Assembly: GCA_040266995.1 (NCBI GenBank)
Contig: JAWRHV010000040.1
Coordinates: 1 to 8,530 of the forward strand
DNA: 8,530 nucleotides
Reading direction: 5' to 3'
Origin: UBA4312 sp040266995
Lineage (GTDB): Bacteria; Bacillota_I; Bacilli_A; Erysipelotrichales; Erysipelotrichaceae
Part shown: positions 1 through 6,402 of the stretch, piece by piece
Numbering within the stretch: the stretch's first letter is position 1
How the letters are laid out: each line of letters starts with the position of its first letter
Notes under the pieces: generated by a model
Database searches by the model: none
Seen by the model: the letters and a program-made list of their open reading frames with translations, nothing else
What the model was told of the DNA's origin: nothing
Program-made: the position numbers and the translations under genes

Positions 1-1220
1 CCAAAGGAAACTTGACGATTATTTAAATCGACAGAATAGCGAAGTATCTTTGTGAATTTCAAAATAAGCGACTCAGCTTTCGGAGGATCTGATAAAACCA
101 GATTCCGGATCAATTCCAGCGTATTATACATAAAATGCGGATTCATCTGCGCTGTCAATTGATTATATTCGAAACGATTGTTCAATTTTATCAGCTCCGT
201 ATTTTTCATATGAAGTGCCTCTATCGCATCCAGCATTTCATTGATTTGTCCGGCGATTTCTGCAAACTCATCTTTTCTTGATGATTGAATTCGATGATTC
301 CGATCTACCTGGCCGATTCTGCGAATTTCACCGACCAGTTCGTCAACTGCCTCACTTTGATTGATTGCCATCGAACGAGCCATGGATCGTGCACTCCAGA
401 TCCATAATCCACCGGTAATGATAAAAAACAACAATTCAATCCATAAAACATTTTCCTGCTGATCATATACCATTGAATAGAACCGAATATCTTGTTGTTT
501 ACTGGTATATGTCTCCACCCAATAGCGTTGATGCGAGTCAGTCCATAGACCGCTTCCCTTTTGTTCAAACTTGTTCTGTGGAGAAATCCAGGCATGTTTG
601 CTAGAATAAAGAATGTTTGAACGTCCATCTGTAATGACCCCGTCAAATGGCTTGTCAGCCAAAACTGTATTCCAGTCGGAACCTGAAACAAATAAAGTAA
701 TGTAACCATCCTCTAATGGAAATATATACATAGGATCAGCATACTGTCCGGTTTCATAATAGACAGAACGATAAATGTTTTGTGCATCTGCTTTATGGCA
801 CACAGCGCGGTTATATTCTAAAAGATAGCTGGTCATTTTCCCTTCTCCCATGGATGTATACACAACATTTCCTTTCTGGTTGATAATCAAAACATCACTG
901 TATACAAGCGTATCTTTATTAAACTGGCGGAACAAGTTTCTAAATGTATCCAAGTCTCTTTCGTTTAGTGTTTTCAACACGTTCTCATCCTGCAGGAAAG
1001 AACAATTCTGATTTTCAATTATATGATGGGTTTCTTTTAGTAATTGCATATGTTTTTCAGCATTTCTTTGCATGGATATACGGCCTATCATCCATTGACA
1101 CAATAAAAAAAGTGCTGCACTGAATAAGACCAAACAAACGATTTGCCTGGTCACTGATTTTTGCAGCACTTTTCTATAAAGGTTAAGGGTATGGTTTCTG
1201 TCGATTCTTTTCGGTTTCAT
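1..1220 (-). CDS. YesM/LytS-type sensor histidine kinase (3' end beyond window)
   Basis: A membrane sensor kinase, expected to phosphorylate an AraC- or LytTR-type response regulator in response to an extracellular cue; 406 residues are visible and the C-terminal ATPase (HATPase_c) domain lies beyond the left edge. Visible order: short basic cytoplasmic N-terminus; TM1 about residues 26-46; extracytoplasmic sensor region about 47-258, Cache-like in size and position; TM2 about 259-277; HAMP linker about 278-337 with the KDEF..I...INEML pattern; then the His_kinase core with QMNPHFMYNTLELIRNL, where His362 is the likely phosphoacceptor. I read the frame codon by codon with no stop or frameshift. 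The ATG at 1220 follows an in-frame TGA closely; a GTG at 1226 is an alternative start, and the Shine-Dalgarno is weak (GAGA about 10 nt upstream). It lies downstream of trxB behind a terminator, so it is probably transcribed separately. Family members often sit beside a response regulator and sugar ABC transporter; neither is in the window, so the ligand is unknown. The DNA is AT-richer than the neighbouring genes. Confidence 0.93.
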   Translation of the reverse strand, partial: MKPKRIDRNHTLNLYRKVLQKSVTRQIVCLVLFSAALFLLCQWMIGRISMQRNAEKHMQLLKETHHIIENQNCSFLQDENVLKTLNERDLDTFRNLFRQFNKDTLVYSDVLIINQKGNVVYTSMGEGKMTSYLLEYNRAVCHKADAQNIYRSVYYETGQYADPMYIFPLEDGYITLFVSGSDWNTVLADKPFDGVITDGRSNILYSSKHAWISPQNKFEQKGSGLWTDSHQRYWVETYTSKQQDIRFYSMVYDQQENVLWIELLFFIITGGLWIWSARSMARSMAINQSEAVDELVGEIRRIGQVDRNHRIQSSRKDEFAEIAGQINEMLDAIEALHMKNTELIKLNNRFEYNQLTAQMNPHFMYNTLELIRNLVLSDPPKAESLILKFTKILRYSVDLNNRQVSF

Positions 1221-1271
1221 ATACACGGAGTCTCAATTATTTTCCACTCAAAATTCTATGATGATATTTTC

Positions 1272-1277
1272 AGTATA
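1272..1277 (-). promoter_or_regulatory. Candidate -10 box of the histidine kinase gene
   Basis: On the minus strand TATACT (consensus TATAAT, 5/6) lies about 50 nt upstream of the kinase ATG, in the AT-rich gap after the trxB terminator. No convincing -35 hexamer was found at 16-18 nt spacing, so this is tentative. The rest of the 228-nt gap (1221-1448) shows no other gene or RNA structure that I can support apart from the trxB terminator. Confidence 0.3.
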
Positions 1278-1416
1278 ACGAAACCAACAATTTACAAGAT
1301 ACCCAAAAAGAAGATAATTCAACCCATTTTAAGTAATTTATATATAGATGCATAATTTAATAAACCTCTTCATTTTGTTAGGATCGCACAATTTCTACGA
1401 ACATCCTTTTAACATC

Positions 1417-1438
1417 AAAAAACCTCCTATTCAGGAGG
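1417..1438 (-). terminator. Rho-independent terminator after trxB
   Basis: On the minus strand a perfect 6-bp stem CCTCCT/AGGAGG with a 4-nt loop (GAAT) is followed directly by six T. It begins about 10 nt past the trxB stop codon and closes the nrdG-nrdD-trxB block, separating it from the kinase gene. The stem is short but GC-rich, and the T-tract is clean. In the plus direction no T-run follows immediately. Confidence 0.85.
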
Positions 1439-1448
1439 CTGCATCTTT

Positions 1449-2351
1449 TTATTGTTTCAAATAACTGCACGCTGCAATGGCTGCCATCGCTCCATCAGCA
1501 CATGCTGTGGCTACCTGCCGTAAGGATTTGGTTCGACAATCCCCAGCTACAAAAAGACCCGGTGTTTTTGTCAAACAAGCTTCATCCGCCTGTATATAGC
1601 CGGACGCATCCAGATTGGTCAGTTCTTTAAAAATGCCGTTGTCCGGGACCAAGCCTACAGCCAGGAATACTCCATCACAGGAAACGATTTGTTCCTTTCC
1701 GGCTTGTTCATATCGAACCCCTGTCAGCCTGCCGTCCGTCAGTTCATACCCTAACACTTTTGTGTTGACATGGGCTGTCACGTTAGGATGGGCAAATAGC
1801 TGATCCTGGGATTTCTGATCAGCTGTGAAAAAAGGCATATCCTGTAAAAGAATCAGTTCCTTGACTATATCCACCAATAAATTGGCTTCCACGAAAGCAG
1901 AGTTGCCGCCACCGATCATCACAACGGTTTGATCTTTATAGAAATCACCGTCACATACCGCACAAAAGCTGATTCCATCGCCAATCAGATCTTCTTCATG
2001 TTCCAGTCCCAACAACCGATGCGTGGTCCCGGTGGCGATGATGACACTTTTTCCCTGATACGTATTTCCTTCCAGAGTCTGTACATAGAAGATGTTCTCT
2101 TTTTTTACATCCATGACTTCTTCCAGTGTCACTTCGGCACCTTGCGCCATGGCCTGGTCCAAAAACTTGTCCGCAAAGACATCGCCGCTGATACTGGTAA
2201 AACCAGGGATATTCTCTACCTTCGGCGAATTTACGATCTGTCCGCCAAAGACACTTTTTTCAATGATAAGAACCGATTTCCCATTCCGGAGGCCATACAC
2301 GGCTGCGCTAAGACCAGCCGGTCCACCTCCGATCACAATCATATCAAACAT
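1449..2351 (-). CDS. trxB: Thioredoxin reductase-like FAD disulfide oxidoreductase
   Basis: A 300-residue cytoplasmic flavoprotein of the low-molecular-weight thioredoxin reductase family, which passes electrons through FAD and a redox-active CxxC to thioredoxin-like partners. Seen: the FAD-binding GGGPAG at residues 8-13; ATGTT at 106-110; the redox pair C130-AV-C133 followed by DGDF; a second Rossmann motif GGGNSA at 147-152; and the C-terminal FAD motif GDCR with RQV near 270-280. Length is normal for the family (about 300-320). Odd point: where NADPH-dependent enzymes have HRRxxFRA after the second Rossmann strand, this protein reads LLQDMPFFTADQ (about 168-179), so the basic residues that bind the NADPH 2'-phosphate are missing. 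It may use NADH, ferredoxin or another donor. The start has GGAG 7 nt upstream. It follows nrdD by 68 nt and probably shares its transcript, suggesting it reduces the redoxin domain fused to NrdD. A general thioredoxin reductase role remains possible. Confidence 0.93.
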   Translation of the reverse strand: MFDMIVIGGGPAGLSAAVYGLRNGKSVLIIEKSVFGGQIVNSPKVENIPGFTSISGDVFADKFLDQAMAQGAEVTLEEVMDVKKENIFYVQTLEGNTYQGKSVIIATGTTHRLLGLEHEEDLIGDGISFCAVCDGDFYKDQTVVMIGGGNSAFVEANLLVDIVKELILLQDMPFFTADQKSQDQLFAHPNVTAHVNTKVLGYELTDGRLTGVRYEQAGKEQIVSCDGVFLAVGLVPDNGIFKELTNLDASGYIQADEACLTKTPGLFVAGDCRTKSLRQVATACADGAMAAIAACSYLKQ

Positions 2352-2379
2352 ATTTTTTCTCCTGCCTATGATAGAAACG

Positions 2380-2402
2380 GCTGAGCTGTAGAACAGCCCA
2401 GC
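2380..2402 (-). promoter_or_regulatory. Strong hairpin between nrdD and trxB
   Basis: On the minus strand GCTGGGCTGT and ACAGCTCAGC form a 10-bp stem (one G-U pair) with a 3-nt loop. It begins 17 nt after the nrdD stop codon and ends 28 nt before trxB. It is followed by CGTTTCTATC, a poor T-tract, so it is more likely a partial terminator, attenuator or mRNA-stabilising stem that sets the nrdD to trxB ratio than a full stop. Confidence 0.5.
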
Positions 2403-2419
2403 TGTATGTAAAATCTTTT

Positions 2420-4795
2420 TTAGCTCAAATTTCTATGAGCTTTCATCCATTCGATGGCAGCCGTAGCTCCTACATAACGCGTACCATCCGGATCAATAAT
2501 CGTTGGTGTCTGGGTAATATGCAGCTCTCTGGCTATATCCATATTCTTTGAACAGTTTACGGAATTGTATTCGACTTTTCCGATTTTAAAGCGTTGTTCC
2601 GCCCCTTTACATTTCGGGCAGTGGTCTTTGACATACATCGTCGGAATCCCGCCGCTGACACTGGCTGCCGCTACTTTTGGTTCTTCTTCCTGTTTGTCGG
2701 AAAGGATCCGTTTTTCCGGTAGGTGGCTGTGGCTTAACACATATTCCTTACGATCGGCAAATTCCTGTGTTTTTCCTTTGTTCCAGTTTTGTACCGGACG
2801 ATAATAACCGGTGATCCGACTGTATACTTCGGTCTTCTTTCCACAGATCGGACATGCCATCTCTTCGCCGTTGATATAGCCATGATCGGCACAGACAGAA
2901 TATGTCGGGCTCATCGTATAGTACGGTAACCGATAGTTTTCACTGATCTTGCGAACCAGGTTGGCTGCCGACCGCCAATCCGGTAGACGCTCCCCTAAAA
3001 ACGCATGGAAGACGGTTCCGGAGGTATACAACGTCTGCAGTTCATCCTGGATATCCAGAGCCGTAAAAATGTCTTCGGTAAATCCGACCGGCAAGTGGGA
3101 ACTGTTTGTGTAGTATGGATCGCCGGCATCGTTGGCTGTGATGATATCCGGATATCTTTCCTTGTCGATCTTAGCCAGGCGGTACGATGTACTTTCCGCC
3201 GGTGTCGCTTCCAGATTGTAGAGATCGCCATACATTTCCTGATAATCGGACAGTTTGTTACGCATGAAGCTCAATACGTTCTTCGAGAATTCCTGCGTTT
3301 CCTTATGCGTCATATCCTTACGGATCCATTTCGCGTTCAATCCGGCCTCATTCATACCCAGCAGACCAATGGTCGAGAAGTGGTTATTGAATGTACCCAG
3401 ATAACGTTTTGTATATGGATACAAGCCCTGATCGAGCAGCTTTGTGATCACATCTCGTTTTACCTTCAGAGAACGGGCCGACAGATCCATGATATGCGAT
3501 AAACGCTGGTAGAAGTCTTCCTCATTCTTTGCCAGATATGCAATCCGAGGCATATTGATCGTTACGACACCGACAGACCCTGTGGATTCACCCGATCCAA
3601 AGAAACCACCGGATTTTTTACGTAATTCACGCAGATCCAGACGCAGACGACAGCACATGCTTCGTACATCGCTCGGTTCCATATCACTGTTGACATAGTT
3701 GGAGAAATATGGTGTGCCGTATTTTGCGGTCATCTCAAAAAGCAGCTTGTTGTTTTCGGTTTCCGACCAGTCAAAGTCTTTTGTGATCGAATACGTCGGA
3801 ATCGGATACTGGAAGCCACGGCCGTTGGCATCGCCTTCGATCATCAGTTCGATGAAGGCCTTGTTGACCATATCCATCTCTTTTTTACAATCTTTATATT
3901 TGAAATCCAGTTCTTTTCCACCGACGATACATGGCTGCTCAGCCAGATCATCCGGAACGGTCCAGTCCAAAGTAATGTTGGTAAACGGTGCCTGCGTTCC
4001 CCAGCGGCTTGGCGTATTGACCCCATAGATAAAGCTTTGAATGCATTGTTTCACTTCTTTGTAGTCCAGGTTGTCCACACGGACATATGGAGCCAGATAT
4101 GTATCAAAGGACGAGAACGCCTGGGCACCGGCCCATTCATTCTGCATGATTCCCAAGAAGTTGACCATCTGGTTACAAAGGGTGGATAAATGACTGGCCG
4201 GGGCTGAAGTGATCTTGCCCGGAACGCCACCCAAGCCTTCCTGGATCAGCTGTTTCAAAGACCATCCGGCACAATAGCCTGTCAACATGCTCAGATCATG
4301 AATATGCACATCGCCGTTTCGATGCAAATTCGCGATTTCCGGATCATAGACCTCACTCAGCCAATAGTTTGCGGTAATCGCACCGGAGTTGGACAGGATC
4401 AATCCGCCCACAGAATACGTAACGGTCGAATTTTCCTTCACCCGCCAGTCCAGTGCCTTCACATAGCTGTTAACCAGCTCCTTGTAGTCCAGCATGGTCG
4501 CATTCATGTTACGGATCTTTTCCCGCTGTTTCCGATACAAAATATAATTCTTGGCAACATCCCCGTAGCCAGCCTGGATCAATACCGCCTCCGCGCTGTC
4601 CTGGATGTCCTCCACATCGATCATGTCATTTTTGATTTTCGGTTCAAAATCACTGGTCACCTTTAAGGCCAGTAAATCGATAATACTTGGATGGTATTGT
4701 TTACCGGTCCCTTCAAACGCTTTTGTAAGTGCTGCAGATATTTTCGCAATGTCGAATTCAACAATTTTTCCATCCCTTTTTTTGACTTGATACAT
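2420..4795 (-). CDS. nrdD: Class III ribonucleotide reductase with fused C-terminal redoxin domain
   Basis: The catalytic subunit of anaerobic ribonucleoside-triphosphate reductase, a cytoplasmic glycyl-radical enzyme making dNTPs without oxygen. The 791 residues read: ATP-cone allosteric domain about 3-92 (KKRDGKIVEFD); ten-stranded catalytic barrel about 95-630, with YCAGW (Cys175) and MCCRLRLD (Cys381/Cys382) as candidate active-site thiols; a zinc-ribbon-like CADHG...CPICG (Cys635, His638, Cys648, Cys651); and the glycyl-radical loop SRITGY with Gly663 as the expected radical site. Beyond it, after an acidic/alanine-rich linker (about 698-713), comes an extra domain (about 716-791) with CPKC (Cys726, Cys729), a TQTPT cis-Pro-type loop (Pro764) and a final GATAAIEW helix. 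This resembles a NrdH/glutaredoxin-like redoxin. A redoxin tail suggests thiol-based re-reduction rather than formate; that is inference. Translation is coupled to nrdG by TAATG, with GAGAGGT as Shine-Dalgarno. The C-terminal domain call rests on motif and pattern only. Confidence 0.97.
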   Translation of the reverse strand: MYQVKKRDGKIVEFDIAKISAALTKAFEGTGKQYHPSIIDLLALKVTSDFEPKIKNDMIDVEDIQDSAEAVLIQAGYGDVAKNYILYRKQREKIRNMNATMLDYKELVNSYVKALDWRVKENSTVTYSVGGLILSNSGAITANYWLSEVYDPEIANLHRNGDVHIHDLSMLTGYCAGWSLKQLIQEGLGGVPGKITSAPASHLSTLCNQMVNFLGIMQNEWAGAQAFSSFDTYLAPYVRVDNLDYKEVKQCIQSFIYGVNTPSRWGTQAPFTNITLDWTVPDDLAEQPCIVGGKELDFKYKDCKKEMDMVNKAFIELMIEGDANGRGFQYPIPTYSITKDFDWSETENNKLLFEMTAKYGTPYFSNYVNSDMEPSDVRSMCCRLRLDLRELRKKSGGFFGSGESTGSVGVVTINMPRIAYLAKNEEDFYQRLSHIMDLSARSLKVKRDVITKLLDQGLYPYTKRYLGTFNNHFSTIGLLGMNEAGLNAKWIRKDMTHKETQEFSKNVLSFMRNKLSDYQEMYGDLYNLEATPAESTSYRLAKIDKERYPDIITANDAGDPYYTNSSHLPVGFTEDIFTALDIQDELQTLYTSGTVFHAFLGERLPDWRSAANLVRKISENYRLPYYTMSPTYSVCADHGYINGEEMACPICGKKTEVYSRITGYYRPVQNWNKGKTQEFADRKEYVLSHSHLPEKRILSDKQEEEPKVAAASVSGGIPTMYVKDHCPKCKGAEQRFKIGKVEYNSVNCSKNMDIARELHITQTPTIIDPDGTRYVGATAAIEWMKAHRNLS

Positions 4796-5520
4796 TACTT
4801 AACACCTCTCAATTCTGTATCAGGCAACACTGCCTTCGCTTTCTTACAAATTTCTTCCATTTCTTCTTTCGTGTAAGCATTCAATCCCTGCTTTATACAT
4901 CTTCCACTATCCACAAACTGCTGCAGATAATAACGTTTCGCCCCTTCGATCATCTTCGCTATGGAAATAATGTCCTCTTCGGTATGAAATTCTTTTACAA
5001 CCGTGGTTCGAAATTCATAATCAACTGGTTCATTTAATAAATACGTTATACTCTTTTTGATGAGATCATTTCGAAACACTGTGGCCGGGACTCCGGCGGT
5101 CATGGCATATTTGTCCATGGTGTTCTTCACATCCATAGCCACATAATCGATCATGCCCGTCTCTACAATGTGCTGCAGCCGATCCGGAAACAATCCGTTG
5201 GTATCCAGCTTTACCAGATATCCCATGTCTTTGATCGCCGCAACCAATGCCTCCAGACCCGGCTGCATCAACGGTTCCCCACCGGTAATACATACGGCAT
5301 CCAGGATGCCTTTCCGTTTCTTCAGAAAAGAAAGAAGTTCTTCCGGATCGATCCACACAAGATCCGAAGGCGTAAATACCAGATCGCGGTTATGGCAAAA
5401 CGGGCACCGCATATTGCACCCTCCCAGAAAAACCGTACAGGCTACCTGGTTGGGATAATCCAGCAAGGTGAGTTTCTGCATACCGGCAATCTTGATTTTT
5501 TCATACCCTTTCTCGTTCAT
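4795..5520 (-). CDS. nrdG: Anaerobic RNR-activating radical SAM protein (NrdG2-like)
   Basis: A radical SAM activase that uses a [4Fe-4S] cluster to cleave S-adenosylmethionine and abstract hydrogen from the NrdD glycine. With this start it has 241 residues. Seen: the substrate-domain opening IAGMQKLTLLDYP; cluster cysteines C35-x3-C39-x2-C42 in GGCNMRCPFCHN; the SAM-binding GGEP at 80-83; and the downstream strand motifs KLDTNG (104-109) and YVAMDVKN (126-133). It is longer than E. coli NrdG (about 150 residues) and fits the larger NrdG2 type. The ATG at 5520 is preferred because GAGGAG lies 7 nt upstream. An in-frame ATG at 5568 would add 16 residues but has no Shine-Dalgarno and practically touches the -10 box. 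It is the first gene of the block, reversed relative to the nrdD-nrdG order of E. coli, and its TAA overlaps the nrdD ATG by one base. Confidence 0.94.
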   Translation of the reverse strand: MNEKGYEKIKIAGMQKLTLLDYPNQVACTVFLGGCNMRCPFCHNRDLVFTPSDLVWIDPEELLSFLKKRKGILDAVCITGGEPLMQPGLEALVAAIKDMGYLVKLDTNGLFPDRLQHIVETGMIDYVAMDVKNTMDKYAMTAGVPATVFRNDLIKKSITYLLNEPVDYEFRTTVVKEFHTEEDIISIAKMIEGAKRYYLQQFVDSGRCIKQGLNAYTKEEMEEICKKAKAVLPDTELRGVK

Positions 5521-5539
5521 AATGAAGCTCCTCAAAATT

Positions 5540-5555
5540 AGTTGAACCTTCAACT
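5540..5555. promoter_or_regulatory. Perfect 16-bp palindrome downstream of the nrdG promoter
   Basis: AGTTGAA-CC-TTCAACT is a perfect dyad (7-bp arms, 2-bp spacer) placed between the -10 box and the nrdG ribosome binding site, about +7 to +22 of the predicted transcript. The 2-nt spacer is too short for a stable RNA hairpin at full length, so a dimeric repressor operator is the more natural reading. It does not match the NrdR box as I know it (ACACnATATATnGTGT-like), and it only loosely resembles FNR (TTGATnnnnATCAA) or Rex sites. Confidence 0.5.
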
Positions 5556-5568
5556 GTTTCTCCTTCAT

Positions 5569-5596
5569 TCTATATAATAGGGAGGCAGTTCGTCAA
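5569..5596 (-). promoter_or_regulatory. Promoter of the nrdG-nrdD-trxB block
   Basis: On the minus strand TTGACG (5596-5591, 5/6 to the -35 consensus) is separated by 16 nt from TATAGA (5574-5569, 4/6 to the -10 consensus). Transcription would begin near 5562, leaving a leader of about 42 nt before the nrdG start at 5520. It lies just downstream of the previous operon's terminator. The match is good for a sigma-A-type promoter but is judged by eye. Confidence 0.65.
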
Positions 5597-5610
5597 TACA
5601 AATCGGAAGG

Positions 5611-5625
5611 AATTTTAATAAAATT
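5611..5625. repeat. AT-rich 15-bp palindrome upstream of the nrdG -35 box
   Basis: AATTTTA-A-TAAAATT is a perfect 7+1+7 dyad lying 14 nt upstream of the -35 hexamer. It could act as an UP-element-like A/T tract or a second operator. AT-rich palindromes arise easily by chance in such spacers, so confidence in function is low. Confidence 0.3.
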
Positions 5626-5646
5626 TTACACATTTATACACATAAT

Positions 5647-5677
5647 AAAAACTGTTTGTCTTTTATATACAAACAGT
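5647..5677 (-). terminator. Rho-independent terminator of the thpR operon
   Basis: On the minus strand ACTGTTTGT and ACAAACAGT form a perfect 9-bp stem with a 9-nt loop, followed directly by TTTTATTATG. It sits about 60 nt past the stop codon of the membrane protein gene at 5737 and separates that operon from the nrdG promoter. The stem is AT-rich but long. Confidence 0.75.
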
Positions 5678-5697
5678 GATTACATTCTATATTAGTA

Positions 5698-5738
5698 GAC
5701 CGGATCTGTCCTTTTAAAGCGGTAAAGACCATCCGGTC
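5698..5738 (-). repeat. 8-bp inverted repeat spanning a stop codon
   Basis: GACCGGAT (5698-5705) and ATCCGGTC (5731-5738) are exact reverse complements separated by 25 nt, inside which GTC(C)TTT and AAAGAC can add an inner stem with one bulge. One arm includes two bases of the TGA stop codon of the gene ending at 5737. No T-tract follows it. A second, terminator-like hairpin comes about 20 nt further on, giving two stacked structures at the operon's 3' end; this one may be an mRNA 3'-protecting stem. Confidence 0.45.
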
Positions 5739-6357
5739 ACACGATCACAAAGAACAAACCTAAAAATGTGATAAACCCGGCTATATTGGTAGCAGCCGGC
5801 ACCCGGAAGATCAAGAGCGGAACGCCAATCAGTACAGGATTGAGGATATAGGCCCAGCTTGGCAAATTGGTCCGGCCGGTTACAATTGCCGCGAACAAGA
5901 CACACGAATATACCAGTATCCCCAAATAACAAATATACATGGTAACCGATGATTTCCGGAAATATTCATTGACGGTATCCAACCCTTCCCGGGTCCGGCC
6001 CAAACGAACATAGAACCACTCGGCAGTGCCACAGATCACATGATGCGCAACGCCCGGCAGAAAAAACAGAACCGCTGAAATATACATCGCCATCGCATGT
6101 CCACGGGAAAACGGTTCCATCCACTGGGCCAGCATGACATAGCCAAAAAAACAAAGCGTCAAGGCCAGTACGCCAAGAAGGATGGCAATCATCAGAGAAT
6201 CCGGGGATTTACCCTCAAAGACCCGCATCATCTTTTTCGGATCATTCATTATACGAAAGGAAAACCTTCCTTTGGGCATGTAAATCATCATACAATCCGT
6301 AATACCGCACAAAACATGTGCCAGGGCTGTTATTAAAACGACTGTTTTTATACTCAT
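5737..6357 (-). CDS. Uncharacterised multi-pass membrane protein
   Basis: Not recognised with certainty; a predicted integral membrane protein of 206 residues with about six hydrophobic segments (roughly 3-20, 53-77, 87-110, 138-160, 169-188 and 190-206). Polar stretches DCMMIYMPKGR near 21-31, HH at 105-106 inside a membrane segment, EWFYVRLG at 113-120 and GRT at 120-122 are the notable residues. It vaguely recalls DUF6796-type membrane proteins, but I cannot confirm that. The start at 6357 is chosen because GGGAGG lies 5 nt upstream; an in-frame ATG at 6372 overlaps that ribosome binding site and would add MWEDD. It is the last gene of the cluster, 45 nt after thpR, and precedes a terminator. 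No enzymatic motif was seen and no function is assigned. Confidence 0.82.
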   Translation of the reverse strand: MSIKTVVLITALAHVLCGITDCMMIYMPKGRFSFRIMNDPKKMMRVFEGKSPDSLMIAILLGVLALTLCFFGYVMLAQWMEPFSRGHAMAMYISAVLFFLPGVAHHVICGTAEWFYVRLGRTREGLDTVNEYFRKSSVTMYICYLGILVYSCVLFAAIVTGRTNLPSWAYILNPVLIGVPLLIFRVPAATNIAGFITFLGLFFVIV

Positions 6358-6402
6358 GTCATCCTCCCACATAAAAAAGCAAATTCCTATGTTTCTATTC
6401 TA

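Noticed and set aside
305..709. 134-codon minus-strand open frame inside the kinase gene
   Set aside because: It lies in another frame than the continuous kinase reading frame, which I translated without stops from 1220 to the window edge and which carries TM, HAMP and His-kinase motifs. It is a shadow and not evidence of a frameshift.
1161..1355. Small plus-strand ORF of 64 codons covering the kinase start region
   Set aside because: It is antisense to the kinase N-terminus and the AT-rich spacer, has no recognisable motif and no Shine-Dalgarno, and its composition follows the kinase strand.
1380..1406. Inverted repeat AGGAT...ATCCT in the trxB-kinase spacer
   Set aside because: The arms are only 5 bp with a loop of more than 15 nt, which is expected by chance in this spacer; no T-tract or RNA motif goes with it.
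3005..3502. 165-codon plus-strand ORF antisense to nrdD
   Set aside because: It is a long antisense frame over a strongly conserved coding region, with no family resemblance. Other antisense frames over nrdD, nrdG and trxB were rejected for the same reason.
5521..5568. N-terminal extension of nrdG from the ATG at 5568
   Set aside because: That ATG abuts the -10 box and lacks a Shine-Dalgarno; the ATG at 5520 has GAGGAG at ideal spacing and gives the usual family N-terminus.
5573..5578. Plus-strand TATAAT near the nrdG promoter
   Set aside because: It is the complement of the AT-rich minus-strand -10 region, and no plus-strand gene follows that it could serve.
5556..5736. Search for an NrdR box or a riboswitch upstream of nrdG
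   Set aside because: No tandem ACACnATATATnGTGT-like boxes were found, and the predicted leader of about 42 nt is too short for a known riboswitch.
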